A DNA stretch of 64,000 bases from an uncultured Mediterraneibacter sp. (lineage in GTDB: Bacteria > Bacillota > Clostridia > Lachnospirales > Lachnospiraceae). Below are positions 19,459 through 28,199 of the stretch, one piece after another (position 1 is the first letter of the stretch; each line of letters starts with the position of its first letter). The translations under genes were made by a program, and so were the position numbers. Under the pieces are notes generated by a model. That model had not been told where the DNA came from, did no database searches, and saw only the letters and a list, made by a program, of their open reading frames with translations. The stretch is from positions 1 through 64,000 of the forward strand of contig CALWTQ010000005.1 in assembly GCA_944384505.1 (NCBI GenBank), written 5' to 3'.

Positions 19459-21415
19459 TTAATACGCGCGGGATTCTGCCCGGTATTTCATAACCTCGCG
19501 GGACGCCTCCTGCACGGACTGCTTTTCGGAAACTTCGGCGATCCCTACATTCCACCAGGATTCATAACCGTCCGTCATTGTCTTCGGGATCACTTTCAGG
19601 TCAAACAGACACGCGCTTGTCTGGGCTTTCGCGTCCTCAAGAGCTGCTGTAAGCTCCCCGATTGTCCAGCAGGTGTAGGACTTAAGGCCGTAGCCTTCGC
19701 CTATTTTGGCATAGTCTACGGGGATCAGCCCCTCGCATGGCGTGTGCCCGTCGGAGTAGCGGAATTCCGTGGCCAGGCTTCCGATCCCGTGATTCATCTC
19801 CAGATTGTTGATGCATCCGAATCCACAGTTGTCGAAGATAAGGATATTGACTTTCTGCCGTTCCTGCAGGATCGTCATGATTTCACTGTGCATCATCTGA
19901 AAGCTGGAATCGCCCACGACGCAGTACACCTCGCTGTCCGGTTCGGCAAACTTTACCCCCAGCGCGGCCGCAACTTCGTATCCCATACAGGAGTAGCCAT
20001 ATTCGGCGTGATAGCTCCCCCGCCTGTCAGTGGTCCACATGCGCTGCATGCAGCTTGGCAGGGAGCCTCCGGCTGTGATTACGACTGCATCATCATCAAT
20101 GGTCCTGCGGATCGCGGCGAGCGCGGCTGTCTGCGTGATCCTGCCCCCGGTCAGCTCTACAAATTCCGGGATGGTTCTGGGATCGCGGGCATGGATAAGA
20201 GGCTCGAAATCTTTTCCTGTATACTCGATGGCGGAAAGCCGTTCCATTTCTTTATTCCAGCGGAAAGCCGTTCCATTTATTCCATGCTTTTTTCGCTTCT
20301 GCGATCTCAGTGGTATAGCCTGAAACATAACCTTTTTCCCGCAGCTTTACAGCCAGGGCTTCCAGAACGGCCTTCGCGTCACCGACGGCCTTTACCGCGT
20401 CCATTTTATAAGCGTGGAACCTGGAATTGTTTATGGTTACAAACTGTACCTGATCATTGCGGAACAAATGCTTGGAACCTGTGGTGAAATCAGTGAGACG
20501 GGTACCCACGGCGATGACGGTATCCGCGTCTCCTGCGATCAGATTGGAGGCCAGGGTGCCGGTTACGCCGATGCCGCCCAGGCAGCAGGGGTGGCCGGAG
20601 CGGCAGGCGCTCTTTCCGGCCTGGGTTTCCCCGAAGGGGATATGAAATTCCTCACAGAAGTTCTCCAGAGTTTCTCCTGCATCAGAATAACAGACTCCGC
20701 CGCCTGCGATAACCAGCGGCTTTTTAGAGCGGCTGATGATTTCAGCGATGTCTTCAAGCTCCTCTTCGGGCGCCGCGGGACGTGTGATCCGATGTACCCG
20801 TTTGCGGAAGAAGTATTCTGGGAAGTCATAGGCTTCCCCTTCCACATCCTGGCAGATGCTAATGCAGCATGCTCCTGTCTCAGCAGGATCTGTGAGGACT
20901 CTCATGGCGTTGATTAAAGCGGTCATGATCATTTCCGGACGGGTGATGCGGTCCCAGTATTTACACACAGGGCGGAAGGCGTCATTGGTTGTAACGGACA
21001 GGCTGCTGCTGACTTCCAGCTGCTGCAGAACCGGATCTGGCTGCCTGGAAGCAAAGGTGTCCGCGGGGAAAACAAGGAGGGGAATATTGTTGACTGTGGC
21101 TCCCGCGCAGGCTGTTATCATATTCGCGGCGCCGGGGCCGATGGAGGAAGCGCAGGCGATGATCCTGCGCCGATTGCTCTGCTTCGCAAAAGCAGCCGCG
21201 GCGTGGCACATTCCCTGCTCATTTCTTCCCTGCATAACTTTTAACTGTCCGGGACTGGCATCCAGGGCCTCGCCCAGTCCCACGGCGATTCCGTGTCCGA
21301 AAATCGTGAAAAATCCCTCCACAAATTTTGTCTCTTTTCCGTCCATGGATACGTACTGATTGTCCAGAAATCTTACGACAGCCTGGGCGGTTGTCATTCT
21401 TACCGTTTTCTGCAT
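19459..21415 (-). pseudogene. iolD: iolD, THcHDO hydrolase, split by a frameshift
   Basis: ThDP-dependent enzyme that opens the ring of 3D-(3,5/4)-trihydroxycyclohexane-1,2-dione. Two overlapping frames cover it. Residues 1-387 (21415-20252) carry the N-terminal pyrimidine-binding and middle domains ([36 protein letters not shown]). The frame ending at 19459 carries the C-terminal ThDP domain (EYGYSCMGYEVAAALG, VVGDSSFQMMHSEI, DNCGFGCINN). An imperfect duplication at 20231-20284 adds about 25 bases and shifts the frame. Without it the protein would be about 643 residues, the normal length. Either the enzyme is inactive in this strain, or the tract is reversible, or it is an assembly error. 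All ThDP-domain motifs are intact, so the break is recent. Confidence 0.85.
20231..20284 (-). repeat. imperfect tandem duplication causing the iolD frameshift
   Basis: The unit at 20231-20259 is followed by a near copy at 20260-20284 lacking four bases. Both begin with the same 19 bases. Removing the 25-base copy restores an uninterrupted iolD frame reading [14 protein letters not shown] across the join. Confidence 0.9.
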
Positions 21416-21420
21416 GAATT

Positions 21421-22479
21421 CTATCCCTCCGTTCTTTCGATCTGATCTGCCCCTGCGGCTATATCGCCGAATTCTTCTTTTTCCTTACGGATAAATTCGG
21501 ATACTTCCTCCGGGCCGGGAAGAGAATCAGAGCAGTTGTTGCTCTTTACCATCATGGAGGCTTCCGCAGAACCGAATTCCAGGCAGTCCATAATATCCCA
21601 GCCCTGATACAGGCCGTACAGGAAGCCCGCGGCGTACCCGTCGCCTCCGCCGAAGCTTTTTCTGGCGGTGACGGGGAACGGACGGATTCTGTAGGTCCGG
21701 CCATCGTCCGTATATGCGGAAGACCCTTCCATTCCGTGTTTGATAACGATGATCTTCGCATGGCATCCCTGCCACAGGGCGGCGCTCTCCTGATCTGTCA
21801 TGCCGGGAGAGATCAGTTTTTCGGTCAGGTCAAATTCTTCCCGGGAACCCATGATGACGTCAGCCTCTTTCGCGGTCATGGAGTAATAGATGGAGATCTC
21901 GTCCCCGCTTTTCCAGTTGTAAGGCCTGTAGTCAATATCAAAGATAATTTTCGTGTCATTCTTTCTGGCAAGCATGACTGCTTTCAGCGCGGCTTCGCGG
22001 GAGGGGCTTTCCGCAAGGGCGGTGCCTGAGATGAGGAGCGCTTTCGCGCTTTTTATGTAGTCTTCGTCTACATCATCCGTGGTCAGTTTAAGATCCGCAG
22101 CCTCATTGCGATACATCAGGATGCGGCTCTCTGAGGAGGAGAGCATCTCTGTGAAGGTGAGGCCCAGCTTCTCGCCATGGGTACAGCGGGTGATATGAGA
22201 AGTGTCGATTCCGCGGCCGTTGAAATACTCTGTCACAAAGTCCCCGAACTGGTCGTCGGATACTTTGCCGATGAAACCGCATTTCAGCCCGTGCCGGGAG
22301 GCTCCCACCGCGATATTGGCGGGGGAACCTCCGACGAATTTTTCAAATATATGTACGTCTTTTAAAGGTTTGAAATCCTCTTTTACCCGGTCGTTATAGG
22401 CCGGATTAAAGTCTATGGCCACCCGTCCTAGGAGAATCAGGTCAAGGGGACGGCCAGAGTCAAATTCAATATAATTCAT
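21421..22479 (-). CDS. iolC: 5-dehydro-2-deoxygluconokinase
   Basis: PfkB/ribokinase-family kinase that phosphorylates 2-deoxy-5-keto-D-gluconate. 352 residues. The substrate-binding start [13 protein letters not shown] with [17 protein letters not shown] is characteristic of IolC, and the ATP/anion-hole segment is [16 protein letters not shown], with Gly where many family members have Ala; the catalytic Asp is kept. It ends five bases before the iolD start. The ribosome site is GGGAG. The product would need IolJ aldolase, which is not encoded here. Confidence 0.93.
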   Translation of the reverse strand: MNYIEFDSGRPLDLILLGRVAIDFNPAYNDRVKEDFKPLKDVHIFEKFVGGSPANIAVGASRHGLKCGFIGKVSDDQFGDFVTEYFNGRGIDTSHITRCTHGEKLGLTFTEMLSSSESRILMYRNEAADLKLTTDDVDEDYIKSAKALLISGTALAESPSREAALKAVMLARKNDTKIIFDIDYRPYNWKSGDEISIYYSMTAKEADVIMGSREEFDLTEKLISPGMTDQESAALWQGCHAKIIVIKHGMEGSSAYTDDGRTYRIRPFPVTARKSFGGGDGYAAGFLYGLYQGWDIMDCLEFGSAEASMMVKSNNCSDSLPGPEEVSEFIRKEKEEFGDIAAGADQIERTEG

Positions 22480-22493
22480 TCTTTTCCACTCCC

Positions 22494-23504
22494 TTATTCT
22501 ATTTCAGAAATTTTTACCGGGCGGTGCTCAAGAAGAGATTTCTTTGCGGCAAGTCCCATCCGTACCGGTTCCAGCCCGTCCATAACGCCAAGGGGCGTAT
22601 CGGTATCGTTTTCAATTGACTGTACAAAGCACCGCAGCTCTTTGGCATAGGCGTCCATATAGCGCTCCAGGAAGAAGTGAAGGGGCTTTTCCCCTGTCAC
22701 GCCGTCTGCACTGCTGACCACCAGGGAAGAAGGGGCGTCGTTTGAGACTGCCGCCATCCCATTGGAGCCGAACACTTCCGCTCTCTGGTCATAGCCGTAT
22801 GCAGCCTGCCGGGAATTATCTATAACTGCAATAGAGCCATTTTCCATTTTCAGGGTAATTACCGCTGTGTCCACATCCCCGGTCTCTCCGATCGCAGGAT
22901 CCACAAGAACTGCCGCCTCGGCGTAGACCTCTGTGGCATTGCACCCTGCCAGGAAGCGGACCATATCAAAATCATGAATCGTCATATCCAGGAACATTCC
23001 GCCGGATACTTTTACATATTCCGGACTCGGAGGCTGGGGATCCCGGGAGGTGATCTTGATCAGATGGACAGAGCCGATCCGGCCGTCTGAGACTGTCCTT
23101 TGCAACGCCTCGAAATTGTGGTCAAACCTCCGGTTAAATCCCACCTGGTATTTTACATGGCTTCCCTCCAGCGCACGGATGACTTCGCGGATTTTTGCCG
23201 TGTCGTGGTCAATGGGCTTTTCGCAGAATATGTGTTTGCCGGCCTGTACTGCTTCTATGGAAATCGCAGAATGAGTGTCTGTGGACGAGCAGATCAGGAC
23301 GGCGTCAATGTCCGGATCTTCCAGAATCTCCCGATAGTCTTCCGTTGTATGCGGGATTCCGAGATTCTGTGCCCAGGTGGCTGTCTCCCGGGTCAGAAAC
23401 GGATCCGCCATTGCTTTTACTTCTGCGCCGGGAACCAGGGAAGTGATGCTCTGGGCATGCACTTTCCCGATCCGTCCGGCTCCGATGATACCGATATTTA
23501 TCAT
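22494..23504 (-). CDS. iolG: inositol 2-dehydrogenase (Gfo/Idh/MocA family)
   Basis: NAD-dependent oxidation of myo-inositol to 2-inosose. 336 residues. The Rossmann motif GIIGAGRIGKVHAQS and the EKPIDHD segment with its catalytic Lys are followed by SGGMFLDMTIHDFDM, which carries the catalytic Asp and His. Substrate specificity among inositol isomers cannot be told from sequence, but the neighbours iolE, iolC, iolD and iolB settle the pathway. It lies between iolE and iolC with short gaps and has its own AAAGGAG site. Confidence 0.93.
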   Translation of the reverse strand: MINIGIIGAGRIGKVHAQSITSLVPGAEVKAMADPFLTRETATWAQNLGIPHTTEDYREILEDPDIDAVLICSSTDTHSAISIEAVQAGKHIFCEKPIDHDTAKIREVIRALEGSHVKYQVGFNRRFDHNFEALQRTVSDGRIGSVHLIKITSRDPQPPSPEYVKVSGGMFLDMTIHDFDMVRFLAGCNATEVYAEAAVLVDPAIGETGDVDTAVITLKMENGSIAVIDNSRQAAYGYDQRAEVFGSNGMAAVSNDAPSSLVVSSADGVTGEKPLHFFLERYMDAYAKELRCFVQSIENDTDTPLGVMDGLEPVRMGLAAKKSLLEHRPVKISEIE

Positions 23505-23525
23505 AGTTCTTTCTCCTTTCAGGGC

Positions 23526-24425
23526 TTATAACCCGGTTTTTTCTTCAATAAATTTCCTTGCCTTCAGGGCGTATTCGAATGGATTGGCTTTGGCCGGATC
23601 CTGTTCGGCCTCCACCAGCATGTATCCGGTATATCCTGCGTCTTTAAGCGCGCGGAATACAGGTTCAAAGACAAGATCGCCATCGCCCGGCACGGTGAAC
23701 GTACCGAGTCTGACTCCGTCCAGAAAGCTCAGCTGCTCTTCCCGTACTTTCTTTACTGCATCTGTACGTATGTCTTTGAGATGTACGTGACGGATTCTGT
23801 CCGCATACTTTACGGCCATCGCGAGGGGATCAGCTCCGCAATAGGCGAAATGCCCGGTATCATACAGCAGGCTGACGTACCGTGGCTCTGTGTTTTCCAT
23901 CAGCCGCTCCACTTCATCTGCATCCTGTACAACGGTTCCCATGTGATGATGATAGGAGAGAGAGATGCCGTATTCTTCTTTCGAAATCCTGCCGAGACGG
24001 CTGAGCCCCTGGCAGAGAATATCCCATTCCATGTCGTTCATGATATATTTGTTTCCGAAGATGGGGGTGTCTTTCATCCCCTGGATGCTGTGGCTCTGTT
24101 CGGACACTCCGATGATTTTGGCTCCCATCTCATTTAAAAAAGCAAGCTGCTTACGGAAACCGGCTTCGACCTCTTCAAAGGGGCGGGTGAGCAGAAAAGC
24201 CGAGAACCACTGACTGCAGATCTCCAGTCCTCTGAGCTTCAGTGCTTTTCTCAGGATTTTGGTGTCTCTGGGGTATTTGTTTCCAACTTCACAGCCGGTA
24301 TATCCGGCCAGCGCCATCTCACTGACGCACTGTTCAAATGTGTTTTCACGTCCAAGATCCGGCATGTCGTCATTGGTCCATGCGATGGGGGCGATGCCGA
24401 GTTTTACTTTCGTTTTATCAAACAT
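23526..24425 (-). CDS. iolE: myo-inosose-2 dehydratase
   Basis: TIM-barrel enzyme of the xylose-isomerase-like AP-endonuclease fold that dehydrates 2-inosose. 299 residues, normal length. The IolE-specific start LGIAPIAWTNDDMPDLG, the YTGCEVGNKYP segment, YHHHMGTVVQ and LLYDTGHFAYCGADP (metal ligands) are present, with HVHLKDIR and the late E of MLVEAEQDP. It is the second gene of the leftward operon, 66 bases after the GH43 gene. Confidence 0.96.
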   Translation of the reverse strand: MFDKTKVKLGIAPIAWTNDDMPDLGRENTFEQCVSEMALAGYTGCEVGNKYPRDTKILRKALKLRGLEICSQWFSAFLLTRPFEEVEAGFRKQLAFLNEMGAKIIGVSEQSHSIQGMKDTPIFGNKYIMNDMEWDILCQGLSRLGRISKEEYGISLSYHHHMGTVVQDADEVERLMENTEPRYVSLLYDTGHFAYCGADPLAMAVKYADRIRHVHLKDIRTDAVKKVREEQLSFLDGVRLGTFTVPGDGDLVFEPVFRALKDAGYTGYMLVEAEQDPAKANPFEYALKARKFIEEKTGL

Positions 24426-24491
24426 GTCTTCTCCTTTCTCCTTATCAGCGGTTCGGGCGCAGGGCCAAACTGTGGTTTTGTTTCCAGCGGT

Positions 24492-26075
24492 TCACTCGGG
24501 GCAGTATTCAAAGGAAGAGAACAGCGCCGGCGCCGGCTGCTCACTGGCGGACTGGGCGTATACGGCGAAGTAAGTTCCTGTAAAGTTCTGATACTGCATT
24601 GCTTCTGTGGAAAGAAGCTGGGTGCGGCCGCTTCCGAGAGAAGCCGCTTCCATTCCGTCTCCTTCTGAAAATGAAACGGAGAATTCATACTCTGTGCGGG
24701 AGGCGCGGATATGGAGCATGAACTCCTCTGCTGGAATATAGATTCGCGCTCCTTCCCAATGGATGTCGCCTACTGTTTTTCTGAGGAAGCAGACCCGCTT
24801 CCCGTTTTCAGATGTGACGGCGATATCGTAGTGGTGCTCCGGAGTCTGGTATACGGTGAGCCCGGCTTCGTCGCCTTCCCCCGGGGAAAAGGACATATTC
24901 ACATGCACCTGGCAGTCGAAATGTCTCTGCCGTGTTCCAAGCCAGACGGGTGAGCCTTCCTGATCCAGGAACCGGGCAGTTCCGGTGAGAGCAAGGCCTT
25001 TTCCACGGGAAGCCTGAAGATGATAGCGCCGAAGATCCGGATTGCGGAGAAAGTTCCAGTTCAGGGACAGCGATGAATCGGAAAAATCATCCCGGAATCC
25101 GGGGACAGGCTCCTGAACAGCTTCGGAAAAGGCGCCATGCAGAGGGATCGTCTCATCCAGCCATCCATTTTCACTGACCACGGGCCATCCGTCCGCATCC
25201 CAGCTGACAGGGGCGAGCATCGTCTCCCGCCCGAGGTGATGCAGTTTCCCAAGCGAGGTGCGGAAACCGTGAACGATAATCCACCATGTCCCATCGTGTG
25301 CCTCGAACAGGTCACCGTGTCCGACTCCCTGGATACAGCCGGACTGAACGTACTGATAATTCTGCGTCAGGATGGGATTGCGGGGGCAGGATTCATAAGG
25401 GCCGTCAATCTTCCGGGACCGGGCGATTGACACTTTGTGCCCGTACTCTGTACCGCCTTCTGCAATCATCAGATAGTACCACCCGTTTATACGGTATGTG
25501 TGCGGACCTTCCGGGAATGTCCCGCCTGTGCCGTGCCATACGATGTGGAGTGGTTCCAGAAGACGGCCGGACTGCAGATCAACCCGTGCCTGCCCGATCC
25601 CCTGACCGTGCTCGTCCCAGGCAACGCAGCTGAAGTAGACCTGCCCGTCTTCATCAAAAAACAGAGAGGGATCTACGCCGTCTATGGAGCTGCCGTCAGG
25701 GTTCGTGATCCATACCGGGCCGCTGAAGGGGCCGCTCATGGACGGAGACGAAACATAGAAGTGATTGCCCTCTTTTGAGCAGCGGTTGGAGGTAATCATA
25801 TACCAGGTTCCACTGTGACGGCGCAGCGTCGGCGCGTAAATTCCATCCGAAGTAACCGCGTCTTTGAGTTCCAGCTGGGAGCGGCGGGACAGACAATATG
25901 TGATCTGGCGCCAGTTGACCAGATCGCGGCTGTGGAATACGGGAACCCCGGGAAAGAATTCAAAGCTGCTGAAGACAGCATAGTAGTCTTCGCCGTCCCG
26001 GCACAGGCTCGGGTCAGAGTAAAAGCCGGGAATGACAGGATTCTTTATGATACCTGCTTCTGGTTTTTTGTTCAT
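24492..26075 (-). CDS. glycoside hydrolase family 43 (beta-xylosidase/arabinosidase-like)
   Basis: Five-bladed beta-propeller glycosidase, 527 residues, with a C-terminal beta-sandwich from about residue 320 as in xylosidase-type GH43 enzymes. Catalytic residues can be placed in NPVIPGFYSDPSLCRDG (general base Asp), DGVDPSLFFDEDG (pKa-modulating Asp) and FPEGPHTYRINGWYYLM (acid Glu). No signal peptide, so it works in the cytoplasm on imported oligosaccharides. The start at 26075 is preferred because GGAGG lies seven bases upstream; a longer frame lacks one. It is the first gene of the inositol operon, divergent from an AraC regulator that probably controls it. Its link to inositol use is unclear. 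Confidence 0.88.
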   Translation of the reverse strand: MNKKPEAGIIKNPVIPGFYSDPSLCRDGEDYYAVFSSFEFFPGVPVFHSRDLVNWRQITYCLSRRSQLELKDAVTSDGIYAPTLRRHSGTWYMITSNRCSKEGNHFYVSSPSMSGPFSGPVWITNPDGSSIDGVDPSLFFDEDGQVYFSCVAWDEHGQGIGQARVDLQSGRLLEPLHIVWHGTGGTFPEGPHTYRINGWYYLMIAEGGTEYGHKVSIARSRKIDGPYESCPRNPILTQNYQYVQSGCIQGVGHGDLFEAHDGTWWIIVHGFRTSLGKLHHLGRETMLAPVSWDADGWPVVSENGWLDETIPLHGAFSEAVQEPVPGFRDDFSDSSLSLNWNFLRNPDLRRYHLQASRGKGLALTGTARFLDQEGSPVWLGTRQRHFDCQVHVNMSFSPGEGDEAGLTVYQTPEHHYDIAVTSENGKRVCFLRKTVGDIHWEGARIYIPAEEFMLHIRASRTEYEFSVSFSEGDGMEAASLGSGRTQLLSTEAMQYQNFTGTYFAVYAQSASEQPAPALFSSFEYCPE

Positions 26076-26106
26076 TTGCAGACCTCCAGTCTTTAGATTT
26101 ATCCTT

Positions 26107-26135
26107 ATCATAGCAGTGCGCCGCCGGGACCAACT
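26107..26135 (-). promoter_or_regulatory. possible promoter of the GH43-iol operon
   Basis: TATGAT (minus strand, 26107-26112) lies 32 bases before the GH43 start. A weak TAGTTG is 17-18 bases further upstream. The poor -35 box fits an activator-dependent promoter under the divergent AraC protein. Confidence 0.35.
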
Positions 26136-26194
26136 ACAGATATTTTGCCTCTTTGTTATGGAAAAATAACCTGCATATGGAAAAACCTGACTGC

Positions 26195-26223
26195 TTTACA
26201 CCCAAATTGCCATGTGCTAGAAT
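26195..26223 (+). promoter_or_regulatory. promoter of the araC-type regulator
   Basis: TTTACA (26195-26200) and TAGAAT (26218-26223) are 17 bases apart. The position shows that the regulator must start downstream, at 26273, rather than at the upstream in-frame ATG at 26153. Confidence 0.6.
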
Positions 26224-26272
26224 GAACCCATTCGGAATAAGGGATCAGAATAACGAAAGGGTGTGGTGGATA

Positions 26273-27160
26273 ATGAACGGACTGCCGGAGGCTTTGAAAA
26301 CATTTCGTCAGGACTTTGATATCAGGGTATTTGTAGACAGAAATAAGGGCGACTGGCATATGCCGATGGAGTGGCATACATCACTTGAAATATTTATGTG
26401 CACTGCCGGGAGTGGAAGATACCAGATCGGGGAAAAGTGGTATGAATTTGAAACCGGGGATATTTTTGTAATTAATAACGGTGAGCTACATAAGAGTGAA
26501 ATCTATGAAAACGGAGCCTTTGACGCGTTTATCGTTATGTTCTCTCCTGAAAAGATGTTCCCGCAGAACACGATGATTGACGGAAGGGATATTCTGGATG
26601 TGTTCTACAACCGCACGGCGGCGTTCAGCCATATGTACAGGCCCACGCCTCAGATGCAGGAAGTCTATGGACGTATCTCGGATCTGATGCTGCAGGAATT
26701 CGAAGAAAAGAAGGAGGGCTATAAATCAGCGGTAAAGTCACTGCTGATCTGGCTTCTGATTGAGCTGAACCGGCAGTATATGAAAGACGAAGACGGTACG
26801 GCCCTCTATACGGTGAGCGAGAAGGTGAAGCATAAAAGGATTATATCCGAGGTGCTCAACTATGTGGATCAGCACTACAGGGAAGATATCGTGCTGGGGG
26901 AGCTGGCGGAAAAGCTGTATGTGAACCAGTCCTATTTGAGCCGGGAATTTAAAAAAGAGACAGGATATTCCATGGTGAAATTCATCGCCAACAGGAGAAT
27001 CCGGGAGGCAAGAACACTTCTGCGGGATACGGATATGCTGATCACAGAGATTGCCACGGAAGTAGGGTATAACAATATTACACATTTTAATGCCATGTTT
27101 AAAAAAGAGACAGGGGTCAGCCCGAAGGAGTTTAGAAATAAAGTGAAGGGGAATTTTTAA
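26273..27160 (+). CDS. AraC-family transcriptional regulator
   Basis: 295 residues from the start at 26273, which has a GGTGG site and lies after the promoter. The N-terminal half is a cupin sensor domain (HMPMEWHTSLEIFMCTAGSG, FETGDIFVINNGELHKSE). The C-terminal 100 residues carry two helix-turn-helix units: LGELAEKLYVNQSYLSREFK, then ITEIATEVGYNNITHFNAMF with KKETGVSPKEFR. Divergent from the GH43-iol operon, so the likely target is that operon, with a sugar or inositol derivative as effector; both are inferred from position. An upstream extension of 40 codons exists but lies partly before the promoter. Confidence 0.9.
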   Translation: MNGLPEALKTFRQDFDIRVFVDRNKGDWHMPMEWHTSLEIFMCTAGSGRYQIGEKWYEFETGDIFVINNGELHKSEIYENGAFDAFIVMFSPEKMFPQNTMIDGRDILDVFYNRTAAFSHMYRPTPQMQEVYGRISDLMLQEFEEKKEGYKSAVKSLLIWLLIELNRQYMKDEDGTALYTVSEKVKHKRIISEVLNYVDQHYREDIVLGELAEKLYVNQSYLSREFKKETGYSMVKFIANRRIREARTLLRDTDMLITEIATEVGYNNITHFNAMFKKETGVSPKEFRNKVKGNF

Positions 27161-27211
27161 TCAAATTCAAAGAAAGTTCACAGGCAGGCATTGTTTTTGA
27201 CCGTGCGAGTG

Positions 27212-27240
27212 TTAACTTTTCCCGGTATATGAGATATAAT
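27212..27240 (+). promoter_or_regulatory. promoter of the AbrB/PIN pair
   Basis: TTAACT (27212-27217) and a perfect TATAAT (27235-27240) are 17 bases apart, about 50 bases upstream of the antitoxin start. Confidence 0.65.
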
Positions 27241-27293
27241 AAAAATATAGATAAAGAAAACTTGAATTATAAAGAATAGAAAGGATGACTTGT

Positions 27294-27551
27294 ATGAACT
27301 TGGCGAAAATCTCTGCAAACGGGCAAATCACTGTACCGGTCGAGATCAGGCGGCAGCTTGGTTTGAAATCCGGCGATAAAATTCTTTTCATCCAAAATCA
27401 AAATGGAGAGATCGTTGTGAGTAACGCTTCTGCTTCGGCCATCCGAAAAGCGCAGACGGCCTTTATCGGAGCTGCTGAAGAGCTGGGCGTGTCCGGCGAA
27501 GCTGACATTCAGGAGCTTGTAAACGAAGTGCGCTACGGGAAGGAGAGGTAA
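27294..27551 (+). CDS. AbrB/SpoVT-type antitoxin
   Basis: 85 residues. The first 45 form a swapped-hairpin AbrB domain (AKISANGQITVPVEIRRQLG, then DKILFIQNQNGEIVV), which binds DNA and, in toxin-antitoxin pairs, represses the operon. The C-terminal 40 residues would bind and neutralise the toxin. Starts at the second in-frame ATG, with AAAGG upstream. The PIN gene begins one base after its stop codon, which is typical of such pairs. Confidence 0.9.
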   Translation: MNLAKISANGQITVPVEIRRQLGLKSGDKILFIQNQNGEIVVSNASASAIRKAQTAFIGAAEELGVSGEADIQELVNEVRYGKER

Positions 27552-27552
27552 A

Positions 27553-27951
27553 ATGCGGATATTGGTAGACACGAACATCCTGTTTTCCGCATTGGTGTTT
27601 CCGCGTTCCAAACCGGCAAGGACTTTACTCTACATCGCAGACAATCATGAAATTGTTTTGTGTGACCGAAATATTGCGGAGTTGCGAGAGATTCTCGGGC
27701 GGAAAGCGCCGCGATATCTTCCGGATGCAGAAGTGCTTCTTGCGGAGATGTCCTATGAGCTAATTCCTGCAGTAGACCATGCGGAGAAATTGATACGCGA
27801 TGCAAAGGATCAGCCAATTTTAAATGCAGCTATCGTGTCTGATGTGGATATAATTCTTACTGGCGACAAAGACTTTCTCAGTCTGGACATGGAACATCCC
27901 AAATGTATGACAGCGGCACAATTTCTTGAAAGTGAGGGCATAGAAGAATAA
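27553..27951 (+). CDS. PIN-domain toxin (putative RNase)
   Basis: 132-residue PIN-fold ribonuclease of the COG1569-like group often annotated as the toxin of a type II pair. Acidic metal-binding residues are in place: Asp6 in RILVDTNILFSAL, the acidic residue in NIAELREI, Asp in AKDQPILNAAIVSDVD and Asp in ILTGDKDFL. The target RNA is unknown. Cotranscribed with the AbrB-type antitoxin and followed by a strong hairpin terminator, so it is a self-contained unit that could have arrived by transfer. Confidence 0.9.
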   Translation: MRILVDTNILFSALVFPRSKPARTLLYIADNHEIVLCDRNIAELREILGRKAPRYLPDAEVLLAEMSYELIPAVDHAEKLIRDAKDQPILNAAIVSDVDIILTGDKDFLSLDMEHPKCMTAAQFLESEGIEE

Positions 27952-27994
27952 GCTCCGAGTTTTTCATTTGGCAAAGCTTATATCAGTTCGTAGT

Positions 27995-28033
27995 AAAAGA
28001 ATGGGTACGTTTGAATAGCGTGCCCATTCTTTT
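27995..28033. terminator. strong bidirectional terminator
   Basis: Fifteen-base arms (27995-28009 and 28019-28033), paired throughout with one G-T wobble and flanked by AAAA and TTTT, close a nine-base loop after the PIN gene. Confidence 0.85.
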
Positions 28034-28199
28034 GCTTAATAGGAAACTTCCTGTCAAATAAAAACGCGGGACTCCTGTCAGGAGATATTCCGTTACGTCA
28101 AAAAACATAAAGAAGCCGGCAAACCCCTTAAAGTATATTGGCAGGAACAGGGTTATAGTAGAATTATCAAAATGAATGATCTTCAGGAGGTAAGAAAAC
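28034..28199 (+). other. spacer with a possible gene remnant
   Basis: The frame from 28082 reads EIFRYVKKHKEAGKPLKVYW and continues without a stop into the following gene. Its composition is protein-like, but there is no ATG and no ribosome site, so it may be the decayed end of an unknown gene. A weak promoter-like pair (TTGGCA and TAGAAT, 15 bases apart) lies about 40 bases before the GH4 gene, whose AGGAGG site ends the spacer. Confidence 0.3.

Noticed and set aside
26153..26272. Upstream extension of the first AraC regulator
   Set aside because: A good promoter (26195-26223) lies inside it, and the extension is not part of the cupin domain, so the gene is started at 26273.
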